From JAGNZR01 sp051648365 (GTDB lineage Bacteria; Fusobacteriota; Fusobacteriia; Fusobacteriales; Fusobacteriaceae): 50,134 bases of DNA. Under the pieces are notes generated by a model. It made no database searches. It was not told the DNA's origin and worked only from the letters and a program-made list of their open reading frames with translations. Location of the stretch: assembly GCA_051648365.1 (NCBI GenBank), contig JBOFEZ010000078.1, positions 1 to 50,134 of the forward strand. The letters run 5' to 3'. A program made the position numbers and the translations under genes. Positions 6,326 through 15,223 of the stretch are shown here, piece by piece; position 1 is the stretch's first letter; each line of letters opens with the position of its first letter.

Positions 6326-8122
6326 TTATTTTTTAGCTTTTTTTAAATCCTCAACAGTTATAGATTTTACATTTGGTGTTCTTCCATCTTCAGAAGCAGG
6401 TATCGCAAGTTTTCCAGAATTTACAAGATCTGCAACTTCTTGATGAAGTTTCTCGTCCCACTCGTATCCAGTTATCTGCCAGTTGTTTTCAGTTTCTGGT
6501 GTAATAACTCCACCTCTTACCTTCTCGATATATTCTCTGATAAGGTCTCTGATTCTTCCTGCATCTCCTCTTTCTACAAAAAGGTCTCTAACCGGCTGAA
6601 TTCCTGGGAAAAGTCCTGATTTTTCATTAGAAAGAGTTGTTTTTCCTCTGTAGTCATTTACTGCTACCAGGTATTTTCCAGTATCTTTGATAGGAGTTCC
6701 ATCAGCTTTTCTCAAGTTCTCTATTCTAGATCCTGCAGGTTTAGATATGTTTACATCATATTTAACTCCTGAGAACATATCATAGTTATAACCTCTGATA
6801 TTAGGATTGAAAGAGATTGTAAGATCTCCAGGCTGGTGCTGGTTGTAGTATTCAGCTGACCATTCCATAAACTTCTTAAGCTGTGCTCCTGTAAGCTCAT
6901 AGGCTCTTAGAGTGTTATCGTATTTATAGATAAGAGCTACATCAGATTTCTTGATAGGCCCTTCAAACATGTTGGCATCATTTCTGAAAGCTGCTGCTGC
7001 TGCAATCTCTGCACCAGTATAGTATTTCTGTACTTCGTTGATAAAAGATATCATAGCTGTTGGCTCTATCTGAGCTGTAGGTATACCCTTTATCTCATCC
7101 TCTTTAACCAAGTTTCCGCCTTTCAGCTCTCCGATTATAGTTTCAGAATCAGCTATTGCTCTCTTGTGGAAAGACTCTAGTTTTTTCACAAGCTCTGCAT
7201 CTGCTGGAATAATTGTTTTATTCTTTTTATCATTGATTAATACATTTTGAGATTTCATGTCCTCTTCTCTATTTTTAACCTTCCATTTTCCATTTTCCTC
7301 TGTCATTGTTACAACTACCTGAGCAACCATCTCTCCCCATTTTCCTGGTTCAATTATTACCGCTCCAGTTTTAGCTCTTGTATTTATAACTGAGTGCTCG
7401 TGTCCAGCAACTATAACTGCAACCTCAGGATTAGCTTCTGCTATAGCCTGTGCAGAGTCTCCGTCTCCATACTCTCCTCCAACTGATAAGTGAGCTCCTA
7501 CAACGATTAGATCAGCTTTTCCCTTTAGCTCAGGAATCAGTTTCTTAACCTCTTCCACAGGATTTGTTGCATCATAACCTTTTAGATTCTCAGAATCCCA
7601 TTTTTTAATATGAGGAGTTACCACACCTATTAAGGCGATTTTCACTCCCTCTTTCTCGAATATTTTATATGGCTGATAAACTCTTTTTCCATCTTTATAT
7701 AGGTTAGCTACTAGGAATTGCCCATTAAAACTTCCTATTATATGATCTAAAGTTTCCATTCCAAAGTTAAACTCATGATTTCCAGGTACAAAAGCATCAT
7801 ACTTCATTTCGTTTAATGCCATGATTATTGGACTTGTCTTATCCTTCAGAAAAAGCTCGTGCGAGTTATCCTGAACAGTATCTCCGTTTTCAAAAACTAT
7901 GGTATTTTTATGCTCAGCTCTAAGTTTCTTTATTAAAGTAGAAATCTGTACAGCACTTCCGTTTTTACTTTCAGAAGCTGTAGAATATTCATAAGGCATA
8001 AATTTCCCATGTAAATCACTTGTTACAAGAAACTGAATATCCACTGTTTTAGCAGCAAAAGCCATTACAGTCATGATAAGCATTAATACTGATGTTGATA
8101 ATTTTCTTAAATATCTTCTCAT
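6326..8122 (-). CDS. Secreted 5'-nucleotidase / 2',3'-cyclic phosphodiesterase family protein
   Basis: A 598-residue exported metallophosphoesterase. Signal peptide MRRYLRKLSTSVLMLIMTVM..AFA, probably cut after AFA. Metal-site motifs in order: TSDLHGKF, ENGDTVQDN, PGNHEFNFG, VVGAHLSVGG and VAGHEHS. The C-terminal 5'-nucleotidase domain (from about residue 325) contains AAAAAFRNDANMF and YKYDNTLRAYELTG, which shape the nucleotide pocket. Expected role: releasing nucleosides and phosphate from external nucleotides in the periplasm. The ATG at 8122 has AGGGGGGA 8 nt upstream; an upstream in-frame start would spoil the signal peptide. Strong promoter at 8161-8189. Confidence 0.92.
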   Translation of the reverse strand: MRRYLRKLSTSVLMLIMTVMAFAAKTVDIQFLVTSDLHGKFMPYEYSTASESKNGSAVQISTLIKKLRAEHKNTIVFENGDTVQDNSHELFLKDKTSPIIMALNEMKYDAFVPGNHEFNFGMETLDHIIGSFNGQFLVANLYKDGKRVYQPYKIFEKEGVKIALIGVVTPHIKKWDSENLKGYDATNPVEEVKKLIPELKGKADLIVVGAHLSVGGEYGDGDSAQAIAEANPEVAVIVAGHEHSVINTRAKTGAVIIEPGKWGEMVAQVVVTMTEENGKWKVKNREEDMKSQNVLINDKKNKTIIPADAELVKKLESFHKRAIADSETIIGELKGGNLVKEDEIKGIPTAQIEPTAMISFINEVQKYYTGAEIAAAAAFRNDANMFEGPIKKSDVALIYKYDNTLRAYELTGAQLKKFMEWSAEYYNQHQPGDLTISFNPNIRGYNYDMFSGVKYDVNISKPAGSRIENLRKADGTPIKDTGKYLVAVNDYRGKTTLSNEKSGLFPGIQPVRDLFVERGDAGRIRDLIREYIEKVRGGVITPETENNWQITGYEWDEKLHQEVADLVNSGKLAIPASEDGRTPNVKSITVEDLKKAKK

Positions 8123-8160
8123 AAAAAAAATCCCCCCTAAACTATAATCTTGTCCCAATG

Positions 8161-8189
8161 ATTATCTCATGGGGAAAAATTTTAGTCAA
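8161..8189 (-). promoter_or_regulatory. Promoter of the 5'-nucleotidase gene
   Basis: Minus-strand TTGACT (8184-8189), 17-bp spacer, GATAAT (8161-8166). Predicted start near 8154, a 32-nt leader. Confidence 0.75.
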
Positions 8190-8228
8190 GAAGGAATTTT
8201 GTACATATTAAGAAATTTAAGTGTAATA

Positions 8229-9167
8229 TTAAGACATGTTTATGGAATAAATCAGATATAGAAGGTAAGATAGGAGCATAATAGCTCCTTTTCTTCTCTG
8301 AATAACATGTTTTTTAAAGACAAAAGCTGAAAGTATCAATATCATTGTGGCATATAGTAATACTCCAAAATCAAAATCAAATTTTAGATCATAAGCTATA
8401 GGTCTTACCAGTCCGCTCATTCCCATAATTAGGAAAATATTGAATATATTCGATCCCACAACATTTCCTATGGCCATATCTGAATTTCCCTTTTTGGCTG
8501 CTGTTATAGATGCTGCAAGCTCGGGAAGAGATGTTCCTATCGATACAATAGTCAGAGAAATCAATTTTTCACTTACATGAAGCATCTGAGCAATCTTTAC
8601 TGCTGAATCTACTACCAGTTTTCCTCCAAACATAAGTCCTACAAATCCGAGTGTAAGGTAGATAGACATCTTTCCTGTTCCCATACCTTCAGTTTCTTCA
8701 GCATCCAGTTCTCCTGTTTTAGCTATAAAGAAAATATAGATTATAAATCCTACAAAAAAACAAAGAAGTACAGCTGCATCCCCCCTGAAAAGAGTTCCAT
8801 TACGAGAAAGGAAGAAAAGTACTATCACAGCTATAAGAGAATATGGTATCTCTTTCCATACTGTATTCTTTTGCATGGTAATAGGTTTTATCAGAGAAGT
8901 TATTCCCAATATAAGGAGTATATTGGCGATATTACTTCCAATCACATTTCCATAGACAATAGAACCTTGACCTTTGAAACTTGCAAAGGTATTTACTACC
9001 AGTTCAGGCATAGAAGTTCCGAAAGCTACAACAGTAAGACCTATAACTATCTCAGGTACCTTAAATTTTCTAGAAAGAGCCACAGCTCCATCTATAAGAA
9101 AATCAGCTCCTTTGATAAGCATTACAAAACCGATTATAAGTATCGCAAAAAGTAATAATAGTTCCAT
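8229..9167 (-). CDS. CaCA-family sodium/calcium exchanger (YrbG-like)
   Basis: A 312-residue membrane protein with two inverted repeats of about five helices each. The alpha repeats are seen as GLTVVAFGTSMPELVVN followed by GNVIGSNIANILLILG, and SLTIVSIGTSLPELAAS followed by GNVVGSNIFNIFLIMG. These Glu-containing motifs bind cations in the CaCA superfamily, which exchanges Na+ or H+ against Ca2+ at the inner membrane. The ATG at 9167 has AAGGAGA 6 nt upstream; longer in-frame extensions add a charged, non-membrane segment. In an organism making a Na+ gradient with Oad/Rnf, Na+-driven Ca2+ export is plausible. Confidence 0.93.
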   Translation of the reverse strand: MELLLLFAILIIGFVMLIKGADFLIDGAVALSRKFKVPEIVIGLTVVAFGTSMPELVVNTFASFKGQGSIVYGNVIGSNIANILLILGITSLIKPITMQKNTVWKEIPYSLIAVIVLFFLSRNGTLFRGDAAVLLCFFVGFIIYIFFIAKTGELDAEETEGMGTGKMSIYLTLGFVGLMFGGKLVVDSAVKIAQMLHVSEKLISLTIVSIGTSLPELAASITAAKKGNSDMAIGNVVGSNIFNIFLIMGMSGLVRPIAYDLKFDFDFGVLLYATMILILSAFVFKKHVIQRRKGAIMLLSYLLYLIYSINMS

Positions 9168-9234
9168 AAAAATCTCCTTTATTTCATATTTATTTTTGTT
9201 CATATACACATCTCTATCTTCTAAAAGCACTTAA

Positions 9235-9264
9235 GGAGAGAGTATATAAATATATACTCTCTCC
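9235..9264. terminator. Hairpin between oadB and the exchanger gene, possible terminator
   Basis: Perfect stem GGAGAGAGTATAT/ATATACTCTCTCC around a short AT loop, 27 nt after the oadB stop on the minus strand. It lacks a T-run on that side, so it may stabilise the oad mRNA 3' end rather than terminate. Confidence 0.5.
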
Positions 9265-9290
9265 TCATGATATTTCCTAAAAATAATTTC

Positions 9291-10409
9291 TTATTTAAAT
9301 AGTGCTAATAAAACTCCTGCTGCAACTGCTGAACCGATAACTCCTGCTACGTTAGGTCCCATAGCGTGCATCAGTAGGAAGTTACTTGGATTCTCTTCCT
9401 GTCCTACTTTTTGAACAACTCTAGCTGCCATAGGTACTGCAGAAACTCCTGCTGCTCCTATCATAGGGTTGATTTTTCCACCAGTAAGGGCACACATAAT
9501 TCTTCCGAAGATAACTCCTCCAGCTGTTCCACATGCAAAAGCGAAAAGTCCCATTACAATTATTTTTATAGTTGTAGCATTTAGGAATGAAGCTGCATTT
9601 GTTGTAGCTCCAACCGTAAGTCCTATGAATATAGTAACTATATACAGTAGTGCTCCCTTGATGTTTTCAACAAGACTTGGTACTATTCCAGATTCCTTCA
9701 TAAGGTTACCCAGCATTAGCATTCCTACAAGAGGTGCTGATGAAGGGATAAGAAGTATAACTATTCCTGCTACTGCGATTGGGAATATTATCTTCTCTCT
9801 CTGACTTACAACACGAAGCTGAGTCATTTTGATTTTTCTCTGCTCAGGAGTAGTCAGCATTCTGATAATAGGCGGCTGGATAACTGGTACCAGTGCCATA
9901 TATGAGTAAGCTGCAACCGCTATTGGTCCAAGCAGGTGAGGTGCAAGTTTAGACGTCAGATATATTGCTGTAGGTCCATCTGCTCCTCCGATGATTCCAA
10001 CTGAAGCTGCTTCTCCACCAGTCATTCCAAGCATAGTCGCTCCTAGGAATGCTCCGAAGATTCCAACTTGAGCTGCTGCTCCAAGAAGCATACTCTTAGG
10101 ATTGGCAATAAGTGGACCAAAGTCTGTACTTGCTCCTATAGCTAGGAAAATTAACGGTGGATAAACTCCAGCCTTAACTCCCTGATAAAGGATATACATA
10201 AGCCCACCCGGCTCCATTAGTCCCTCTCCTACTGGAGATGGGAAGTTAACTAGAAACATTCCGAAAGATATCGGTAGCAGAAGGTATGGTTCATACTGTT
10301 TCTTAACTGCTAAATATATTAGAAATAACGCTATACACAGCATGATAAACTGTTCCATAGTCATCATTGCGATTCCTGTGGTAGCGTATAAGCTCATTAA
10401 TAACTCCAT
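9291..10409 (-). CDS. oadB: Na+-pumping decarboxylase beta subunit (OadB)
   Basis: A 372-residue integral membrane subunit of biotin-dependent Na+-translocating decarboxylases. It decarboxylates carboxybiotin and couples this to Na+ export. The signature GGADGPTAIYLTSKLAPHLLG (about residues 140-160) contains the Asp essential for Na+ movement in the Klebsiella enzyme; a second conserved region is GMLMLGNLMKESG, followed by ATTNAASFLN. Strong SD (AAGGAG) before the ATG. Last gene of the oad cluster. OadB, GcdB and MmdB are close homologues; oxaloacetate specificity is taken from the adjacent OadA. Confidence 0.93.
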   Translation of the reverse strand: MELLMSLYATTGIAMMTMEQFIMLCIALFLIYLAVKKQYEPYLLLPISFGMFLVNFPSPVGEGLMEPGGLMYILYQGVKAGVYPPLIFLAIGASTDFGPLIANPKSMLLGAAAQVGIFGAFLGATMLGMTGGEAASVGIIGGADGPTAIYLTSKLAPHLLGPIAVAAYSYMALVPVIQPPIIRMLTTPEQRKIKMTQLRVVSQREKIIFPIAVAGIVILLIPSSAPLVGMLMLGNLMKESGIVPSLVENIKGALLYIVTIFIGLTVGATTNAASFLNATTIKIIVMGLFAFACGTAGGVIFGRIMCALTGGKINPMIGAAGVSAVPMAARVVQKVGQEENPSNFLLMHAMGPNVAGVIGSAVAAGVLLALFK

Positions 10410-10433
10410 TTTACTCTCCTTTTTTAACGCTTA

Positions 10434-10784
10434 TTATGCGATTGTCGCTAGTATATCTCCACCGTCAACCATATCTCCCTTATTTATAGAGATAGATGTA
10501 ATAGTTCCATCACATGGAGCTACGATTGGGTTCTCCATCTTCATAGCTTCGATTACTATTAGAGTCTCTCCAGCTTTAACTTTAGATCCTACAGATACAA
10601 CTACATCTAAAATTTTACCTTGCATAGGAGCTTCTATCTTAGTTCCCTCTCCAACTGCAACTGGAGCTGCTGCTGGTGCTGCAACTGGTGCAGTAGCTGC
10701 TATTTTCCCCTCTTTTTCAGTTATTGCTTCAACTTCAACTTCGTAAACTTTCTCTGCAACTTTTATCTTATATACTTTTATCAT
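10434..10784 (-). CDS. Biotin carrier protein of the Na+-pumping decarboxylase
   Basis: A 116-residue stand-alone biotinyl domain. N-terminal strand region IKVYKIKVAEKVYEVEVEA, an Ala/Pro linker (about residues 36-46), and the lipoyl/biotinyl fold with EAMKMEN, whose second Lys is biotinylated. It shuttles the carboxyl group from OadA to OadB. The ATG at 10784 follows GAGGAGAG; an in-frame upstream start would overlap oadG and lacks an SD. In the Klebsiella enzyme this domain is the C-terminus of OadA; here it is a separate gene, as in methylmalonyl-CoA and glutaconyl-CoA decarboxylases. Confidence 0.93.
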   Translation of the reverse strand: MIKVYKIKVAEKVYEVEVEAITEKEGKIAATAPVAAPAAAPVAVGEGTKIEAPMQGKILDVVVSVGSKVKAGETLIVIEAMKMENPIVAPCDGTITSISINKGDMVDGGDILATIA

Positions 10785-10812
10785 TGTCTCTCTCCTCATT
10801 CTCTTAAGTTTA

Positions 10813-11136
10813 TTAGATTTCTCTGATATTTCTAACTTTGATATATGCCCCATCATTTTCAGCTGCTGCTTCCATAGATGCCACTAGCATTGCCACTACC
10901 ATTTTCTCATCCCTAACTGAGTTAGGATCAAAGGCTTTTGTTTCAACCTTAGCAGGAGCCTGAGCTGTCTGCTTTTTAGCTACGTTTTTTTCAACTTTTG
11001 CCTCAGCAGGAATATATTTAAAAAGACTCAATATTCCAGCTATGATCAGAAGTATAACGAAAACTATTGCCATACATATTCCTGTTACAAGTAGAGATTC
11101 CATAAGAGATATCTCTGCTCCAAATATACCGTTCAT
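10813..11136 (-). CDS. oadG: Decarboxylase small membrane subunit (OadG/delta type)
   Basis: A 107-residue protein with one N-terminal membrane helix (LLVTGICMAIVFVILLIIAG, about residues 15-34), an Ala/Pro/Lys-rich linker, and a C-terminal part (DEKMVVAMLVASMEAAAENDGAYIK) like OadG/MmdD subunits, which hold the complex together and link the soluble carboxyltransferase to the membrane. AGGAGAG precedes the ATG at 11136. Lies 15 nt after oadA and 29 nt before the biotin carrier gene. Divergent family; the call leans on context as well as architecture. Confidence 0.85.
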   Translation of the reverse strand: MNGIFGAEISLMESLLVTGICMAIVFVILLIIAGILSLFKYIPAEAKVEKNVAKKQTAQAPAKVETKAFDPNSVRDEKMVVAMLVASMEAAAENDGAYIKVRNIREI

Positions 11137-11150
11137 ACGCTCTCCTTTTC

Positions 11151-12539
11151 CTAGAACACAATATTAATGTGCTGAACTTTTTTCTCCTGAACTTTTACAG
11201 GATTCTCTCTCTTATCTAGGTACTCTTTAGCTATCTGTGGGAACATTGCGTACATAAGTACATCTTCCTCAGTTTTTGCAAGAGTTCCTATTTCAGCCTT
11301 TATTTTATGGAATTCAGGCTCTATTTTGTCTGCTGGTCTTCCTGTGAAAACTTCAGCATCTCCTATTATCTTTTTAACAATCTCTTCTTTCATAGGAGCT
11401 GGTGATTTTCCATAAAGTCCAAGTACATAGTCCTTGATCTCTTTTGGAACCATCTTGTATCTCTCTCCAACCAGTACGTTAAATACCGACTGAGTTCCAA
11501 CCATTTGTGATAGTGGAGTTACTAGAGGTGGGAATCCAAGATCTTCTCTTACTCTAGGGATTTCTCTCAGTACCTCTTCATATTTGTGAGCAGCTTTTTG
11601 AGCTGTCAGCTGTGATACAAGGTTAGAAAGCATTCCTCCTGGAAGCTGATACTCAAGTATGCTTGGCTCTGTAAATAGTGCCTGTGCATTAAGTATTCCT
11701 GCATCCAGATATTTCTTTCTGATAGGCTTGAAGTATTCAGCTATCTCTTTCAGTAGCTCCATATTCAGCTGAGGATCTCTTGCTCCACCCTCAAGGGTTC
11801 TACATAGAGATTCAGTAGCCGGCTGTGCCGTTCCTCCTGAGAAAGTTGAAATAGCAGTATCTATAATATCTATTCCTGCATCTACAGCTCTTAGGTATAG
11901 CATCTCTGCTATTCCACTTGTAGCATGTGAATGTAGCTCAAGTGGAAGAGATGATACAGCTTTTATAGCTTTTATAAGTTGGTATCCACGCTCAGGAAGA
12001 AGTATTCCTGCCATGTCCTTGATAACTACCGAGTCTGCACCCATAGCCTCTATCTCTTTAACTAGATTTACATAGTACTCTATTGTATGAACTGGACTGA
12101 TTGTATAAGAGATAGCGATTTGACAGTGTCCACCATATTTTTTAGTAGCCTCTGCTGCAACTCTTACATTTCTCAGATCGTTTAGAGCATCAAAAATTCT
12201 TATGATGTCTATTCCGTTCTCTATAGATTTTTGTACAAACTTCTCAACGATATCGTCACCGTAGTGTCTATAACCTAGTAGGTTCTGACCTCTAAGTAGC
12301 ATCTGAAGTTTTGTGTTTTTTACTCTCTTTTTTATCTCTCTAAGTCTCTCCCAAGGATCCTCATTAAGGAATCTGATGCAGGCATCAAAAGTTGCTCCTC
12401 CCCAAACTTCTAGAGAGTAGTAACCTGCCTGATCCATCTTCTCAAGGATAGGAAGAATCTCAGCCGTCGTAAGTCTTGTGGCAATAAGGGACTGGTGTCC
12501 GTCTCTTAAAACCGTTTCAGTGATTTTTAGTCTTTCCAA
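11151..12539 (-). CDS. oadA: Oxaloacetate decarboxylase alpha subunit, carboxyltransferase domain only
   Basis: A 462-residue carboxyltransferase. The TIM barrel starts with ITETVLRDGHQSLIATRL, the oxaloacetate/pyruvate carboxyltransferase signature; VVIKDMAGILLP contains the Lys that is carboxylated in relatives and LELHSHATSG holds the metal-binding His pair. It moves the carboxyl of oxaloacetate to biotin, leaving pyruvate. The usual C-terminal biotinyl domain is absent and supplied by the gene at 10434-10784. The start is TTG, five bases after GGGAGG; no ATG is better placed. First gene of the oad cluster, with its own promoter upstream. Confidence 0.92.
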   Translation of the reverse strand: MERLKITETVLRDGHQSLIATRLTTAEILPILEKMDQAGYYSLEVWGGATFDACIRFLNEDPWERLREIKKRVKNTKLQMLLRGQNLLGYRHYGDDIVEKFVQKSIENGIDIIRIFDALNDLRNVRVAAEATKKYGGHCQIAISYTISPVHTIEYYVNLVKEIEAMGADSVVIKDMAGILLPERGYQLIKAIKAVSSLPLELHSHATSGIAEMLYLRAVDAGIDIIDTAISTFSGGTAQPATESLCRTLEGGARDPQLNMELLKEIAEYFKPIRKKYLDAGILNAQALFTEPSILEYQLPGGMLSNLVSQLTAQKAAHKYEEVLREIPRVREDLGFPPLVTPLSQMVGTQSVFNVLVGERYKMVPKEIKDYVLGLYGKSPAPMKEEIVKKIIGDAEVFTGRPADKIEPEFHKIKAEIGTLAKTEEDVLMYAMFPQIAKEYLDKRENPVKVQEKKVQHINIVF

Positions 12540-12556
12540 TTTTTCCTCCCAATATA

Positions 12557-12585
12557 AATATGCTGTATACAGGATACAGCATATT
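12557..12585. other. Perfect hairpin in the oad leader / after the aminotransferase gene
   Basis: AATATGCTGTAT (12557-12568) and ATACAGCATATT (12574-12585), a 12-bp perfect stem with a 5-nt loop. On the plus strand it carries a T-run; on the minus strand only TTTATATT follows. It lies just below the predicted oad start, so it would form the 5' end of the oad mRNA. It could stabilise that mRNA, terminate the upstream aminotransferase transcript, or both. Confidence 0.6.
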
Positions 12586-12595
12586 TTTTCAAGTT

Positions 12596-12625
12596 ACTGT
12601 ATCACAGTACAAGTTAATATGTCAA
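12596..12625 (-). promoter_or_regulatory. Promoter of the oad operon
   Basis: Minus-strand TTGACA (12620-12625), 18-bp spacer, TACAGT (12596-12601) preceded by TGA, an extended -10. Predicted start near 12589, immediately before the hairpin at 12557-12585. Confidence 0.6.
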
Positions 12626-12632
12626 TTATTTT

Positions 12633-13829
12633 TTATTTCTTAAGCTCTTGATATTTAGCAAGACCTTCTCTCATTATTCTCATTGATTTTCTTAGGTTCT
12701 CTTCACTTACTGCATAAGAGATTCTTACTTCATTCATTCCAGATCCTGGAGTTGAATAGAATCCTGAAGCTGGAGTAAGATAAGTAGTTTCTCCATCTAT
12801 TGAGTACTCTGTTAGAAGCCAGATTACGAAATCCTCTGCATTCTCTACTGGAAGTTTAACTACTGAGTAGAAAGCTCCCTCAGGCTCTTTAGTTGTTACA
12901 CCTGGCATATTTGAAAGTTCTTGGAATAGAACATCTCTTCTCTTTTGATATTCAAGTCTTGCATCTTCAAGGTAATCATCTGGAAGGTCATAAAGAGCTG
13001 CTGCTCCAACCATCTCAAGAGTAGGAACTGAAAGTCTTGACTGACAAAGTTTGTAAACTGCTGACATAAATGTTGCATTTTTAGAAACAACGCATCCAAC
13101 TCTTGCTCCACAAGCTGAGTATCTCTTAGAGATAGAATCGATTATTACAACTCTGTCCTCAAGATCTTTGAATGTTCCGAAACTTACTGCTTGTCTGTCT
13201 CCGTATGCAAACTCTCTGTAAACTTCGTCAGAGATTATGAATAGGTCATTTTCTTTAGCAAGTCTTGCTATCATATCCATTTCCTCTTTAGTATGAATAA
13301 CTCCAGTAGGGTTCGATGGGTTAGAAAGCATTATAGCCTTTGTCTTTGGAGTAATTCTCTTAGCCATCTCTTCGTATGATGGTAGGTGGAATCCTTCCTC
13401 AGCAACTGTAGGTATAGCATTTAGCTTTATTCCTAGCATGTCGAAGAATGAGTTGTAGTTTGCATAGTAAGGCTCAGCAATCATAATCTCGTCTCCTTCA
13501 TCACAGATAGACATAAGAACAAATAGAAGAGCTTCTGATCCTCCGTTAACTACAAGAATTTCTTCATATGCATAATCCATGTTCTTTCTTGCATAATATT
13601 TTTGGATTCCAAGGATAAGCTCCTTAAGTCCAGCTGAGTGAGCATACTTAAGTACAGGCTCCTGGTAGTTAGCTATAGCATCAAAAAATACTTTTGGAGT
13701 AGCTATATCCGGTTGTCCTATGTTTAGGTAGTGAAGTCTGATTCCTTTTTTTAGAGTAGACTCTGCATAAGGTACCAGTTTTCTAACTGGAGATGTTTTT
13801 AAAGCTTGGATTCTTTTTGATAATTCCAT
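12633..13829 (-). CDS. PLP-dependent aminotransferase, aspartate aminotransferase-like
   Basis: A 398-residue class I/II aminotransferase. NIGQPDI near residue 37, VVNGGSEALL for the phosphate pocket, the SNPSNPTGVI motif, SDEVYREFAYG, and DSISKRYSACGARVGC with the PLP-binding Lys (about residue 235). The C-terminal Arg for the substrate carboxylate is in NEVRISYA. Family members transfer amino groups between aspartate, alanine or related acids and 2-oxoglutarate. It sits directly upstream of the oxaloacetate decarboxylase genes, so a role in turning aspartate into oxaloacetate is an attractive inference. GGAGG precedes the ATG. Confidence 0.9.
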   Translation of the reverse strand: MELSKRIQALKTSPVRKLVPYAESTLKKGIRLHYLNIGQPDIATPKVFFDAIANYQEPVLKYAHSAGLKELILGIQKYYARKNMDYAYEEILVVNGGSEALLFVLMSICDEGDEIMIAEPYYANYNSFFDMLGIKLNAIPTVAEEGFHLPSYEEMAKRITPKTKAIMLSNPSNPTGVIHTKEEMDMIARLAKENDLFIISDEVYREFAYGDRQAVSFGTFKDLEDRVVIIDSISKRYSACGARVGCVVSKNATFMSAVYKLCQSRLSVPTLEMVGAAALYDLPDDYLEDARLEYQKRRDVLFQELSNMPGVTTKEPEGAFYSVVKLPVENAEDFVIWLLTEYSIDGETTYLTPASGFYSTPGSGMNEVRISYAVSEENLRKSMRIMREGLAKYQELKK

Positions 13830-13894
13830 TTTTTTCCTCCTGATTATTTTTATTAAATTTATTTTTTATGAAAAATTAAAAATTTTTTTTTAAT

Positions 13895-15223
13895 TTATAT
13901 AAAACTTTTTTCGTGCCACTTTCCACTATTCCAACGCCAAAGCATAAGAAGACCTCTTATCCATTCATCAGCACTGTTAGCAAGCCAAATTCCCACAAGA
14001 GCCATTCCAAACTGAACTCCTAGGATCCATGAAAGAGATACTGCTATTCCAAACATAAATATTATTCCCATTATCATAGGGAATTTCACATCTCCTGCAG
14101 CATGGAGAGAGTTTATTATCACTATATTGAAGGTTCTTCCAGGTTCAATTAGAAGGAAGAGCCATAAAACTTTTTTACATATATCGATTATCTCCTGATC
14201 CTTTGTAAAATATGAAAGAATAGGATTTTGGAAAATAAGCACCACTATCGATACCAATGTCACAGCTCCAAGAGACATCTTAAGACTCTTAATGCACTGA
14301 TCATGGGCTTTTTTCAGATTTTTTTCACCTATATAACGTCCAGTAAGTATTGCTGTTCCATGCCCCAGAGCTATGGAGAACATCATCATAAAAGAAGCTA
14401 TCAGATTAAGATAAGTTCGGGCTGTTATAACCTGGGTTCCCATTGTGTTTACCATAGAGAGAATTATTACCTGGGCCAGGTTCCAGCTCAGATGTTCCAT
14501 TCCACTCGGAACTCCTATTCTAGCTATATACCCTAGTATATCTCTATGAATCACCAGAAATTTTTTGAAGCTATATCTGTAGTGGCAAAGTTTTCCAAGA
14601 GTATATAAGGTTATTAGCATACCTACCATTCGGGCTGTTACTGTTGCTATTCCTACCCCAGTTACTCCTAGTATAGGCATTCCCAACCATCCGAAGAGAA
14701 ACATTCCGTTTCCGATTACATTAATAAGATTGATTACTATATTTATATAAAGAGGTTCTTTGGTGTGACCATAACTTCTAAGAGCTGCAGAAGCTGTAAC
14801 CGTAAGAGCCTGAAAAACTCCCAGTCCACCTACTATTCTAAAATAGTTTTTTCCTATCTCTACCAAATCAGGAGTCAGTTTTATTTTTGTTAGTATGAAT
14901 GTACTGAACACAATATATATAACTCCCAAAAGAATTCCCATAATCAAATTCAGGAGTAGAGATACACTTATTACCTCATCTATCTTTCGGATATTTTTAG
15001 CTCCCAAATACTGAGCCGTGAGTATTCCTGTTCCTATGGATATGAAACTGAATATAACATTCTGAGTATACATTACTTGACTCATTGCTCCCAAAACTCC
15101 AACACCCGTGTCTGAATATCTTGAAACCATAATTATATCTATATTTCCTACCACAGTCATAAGCAGAAGCTCTAAAAAGATTGGAATCGTTAGAGCAAAA
15201 AGACCTTTATTTTTTATTTCCAT
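13895..15223 (-). CDS. MATE-family efflux transporter
   Basis: A 442-residue membrane protein with about 12 hydrophobic segments in two halves. The N-terminal half shows FALTIPIFLELLLMTVVGNIDIIMVSRY and LTAQYLGAKN, the second half SFMMMFSIALGHGTAILTGRYIGEKN; these are the MatE repeats. Such proteins export cationic compounds in exchange for Na+ or H+. The start codon overlaps the 3' end of the upstream TauE gene (ATGGAAATAA) and has no SD of its own, so translation is probably coupled. Substrate unknown. Confidence 0.9.
   Translation of the reverse strand: MEIKNKGLFALTIPIFLELLLMTVVGNIDIIMVSRYSDTGVGVLGAMSQVMYTQNVIFSFISIGTGILTAQYLGAKNIRKIDEVISVSLLLNLIMGILLGVIYIVFSTFILTKIKLTPDLVEIGKNYFRIVGGLGVFQALTVTASAALRSYGHTKEPLYINIVINLINVIGNGMFLFGWLGMPILGVTGVGIATVTARMVGMLITLYTLGKLCHYRYSFKKFLVIHRDILGYIARIGVPSGMEHLSWNLAQVIILSMVNTMGTQVITARTYLNLIASFMMMFSIALGHGTAILTGRYIGEKNLKKAHDQCIKSLKMSLGAVTLVSIVVLIFQNPILSYFTKDQEIIDICKKVLWLFLLIEPGRTFNIVIINSLHAAGDVKFPMIMGIIFMFGIAVSLSWILGVQFGMALVGIWLANSADEWIRGLLMLWRWNSGKWHEKSFI

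Noticed and set aside
13855..13892. AT-only stem AAATTAAAAA/TTTTTAATTT before the MATE gene stop
   Set aside because: No G-C pairs, so too weak to call a terminator.
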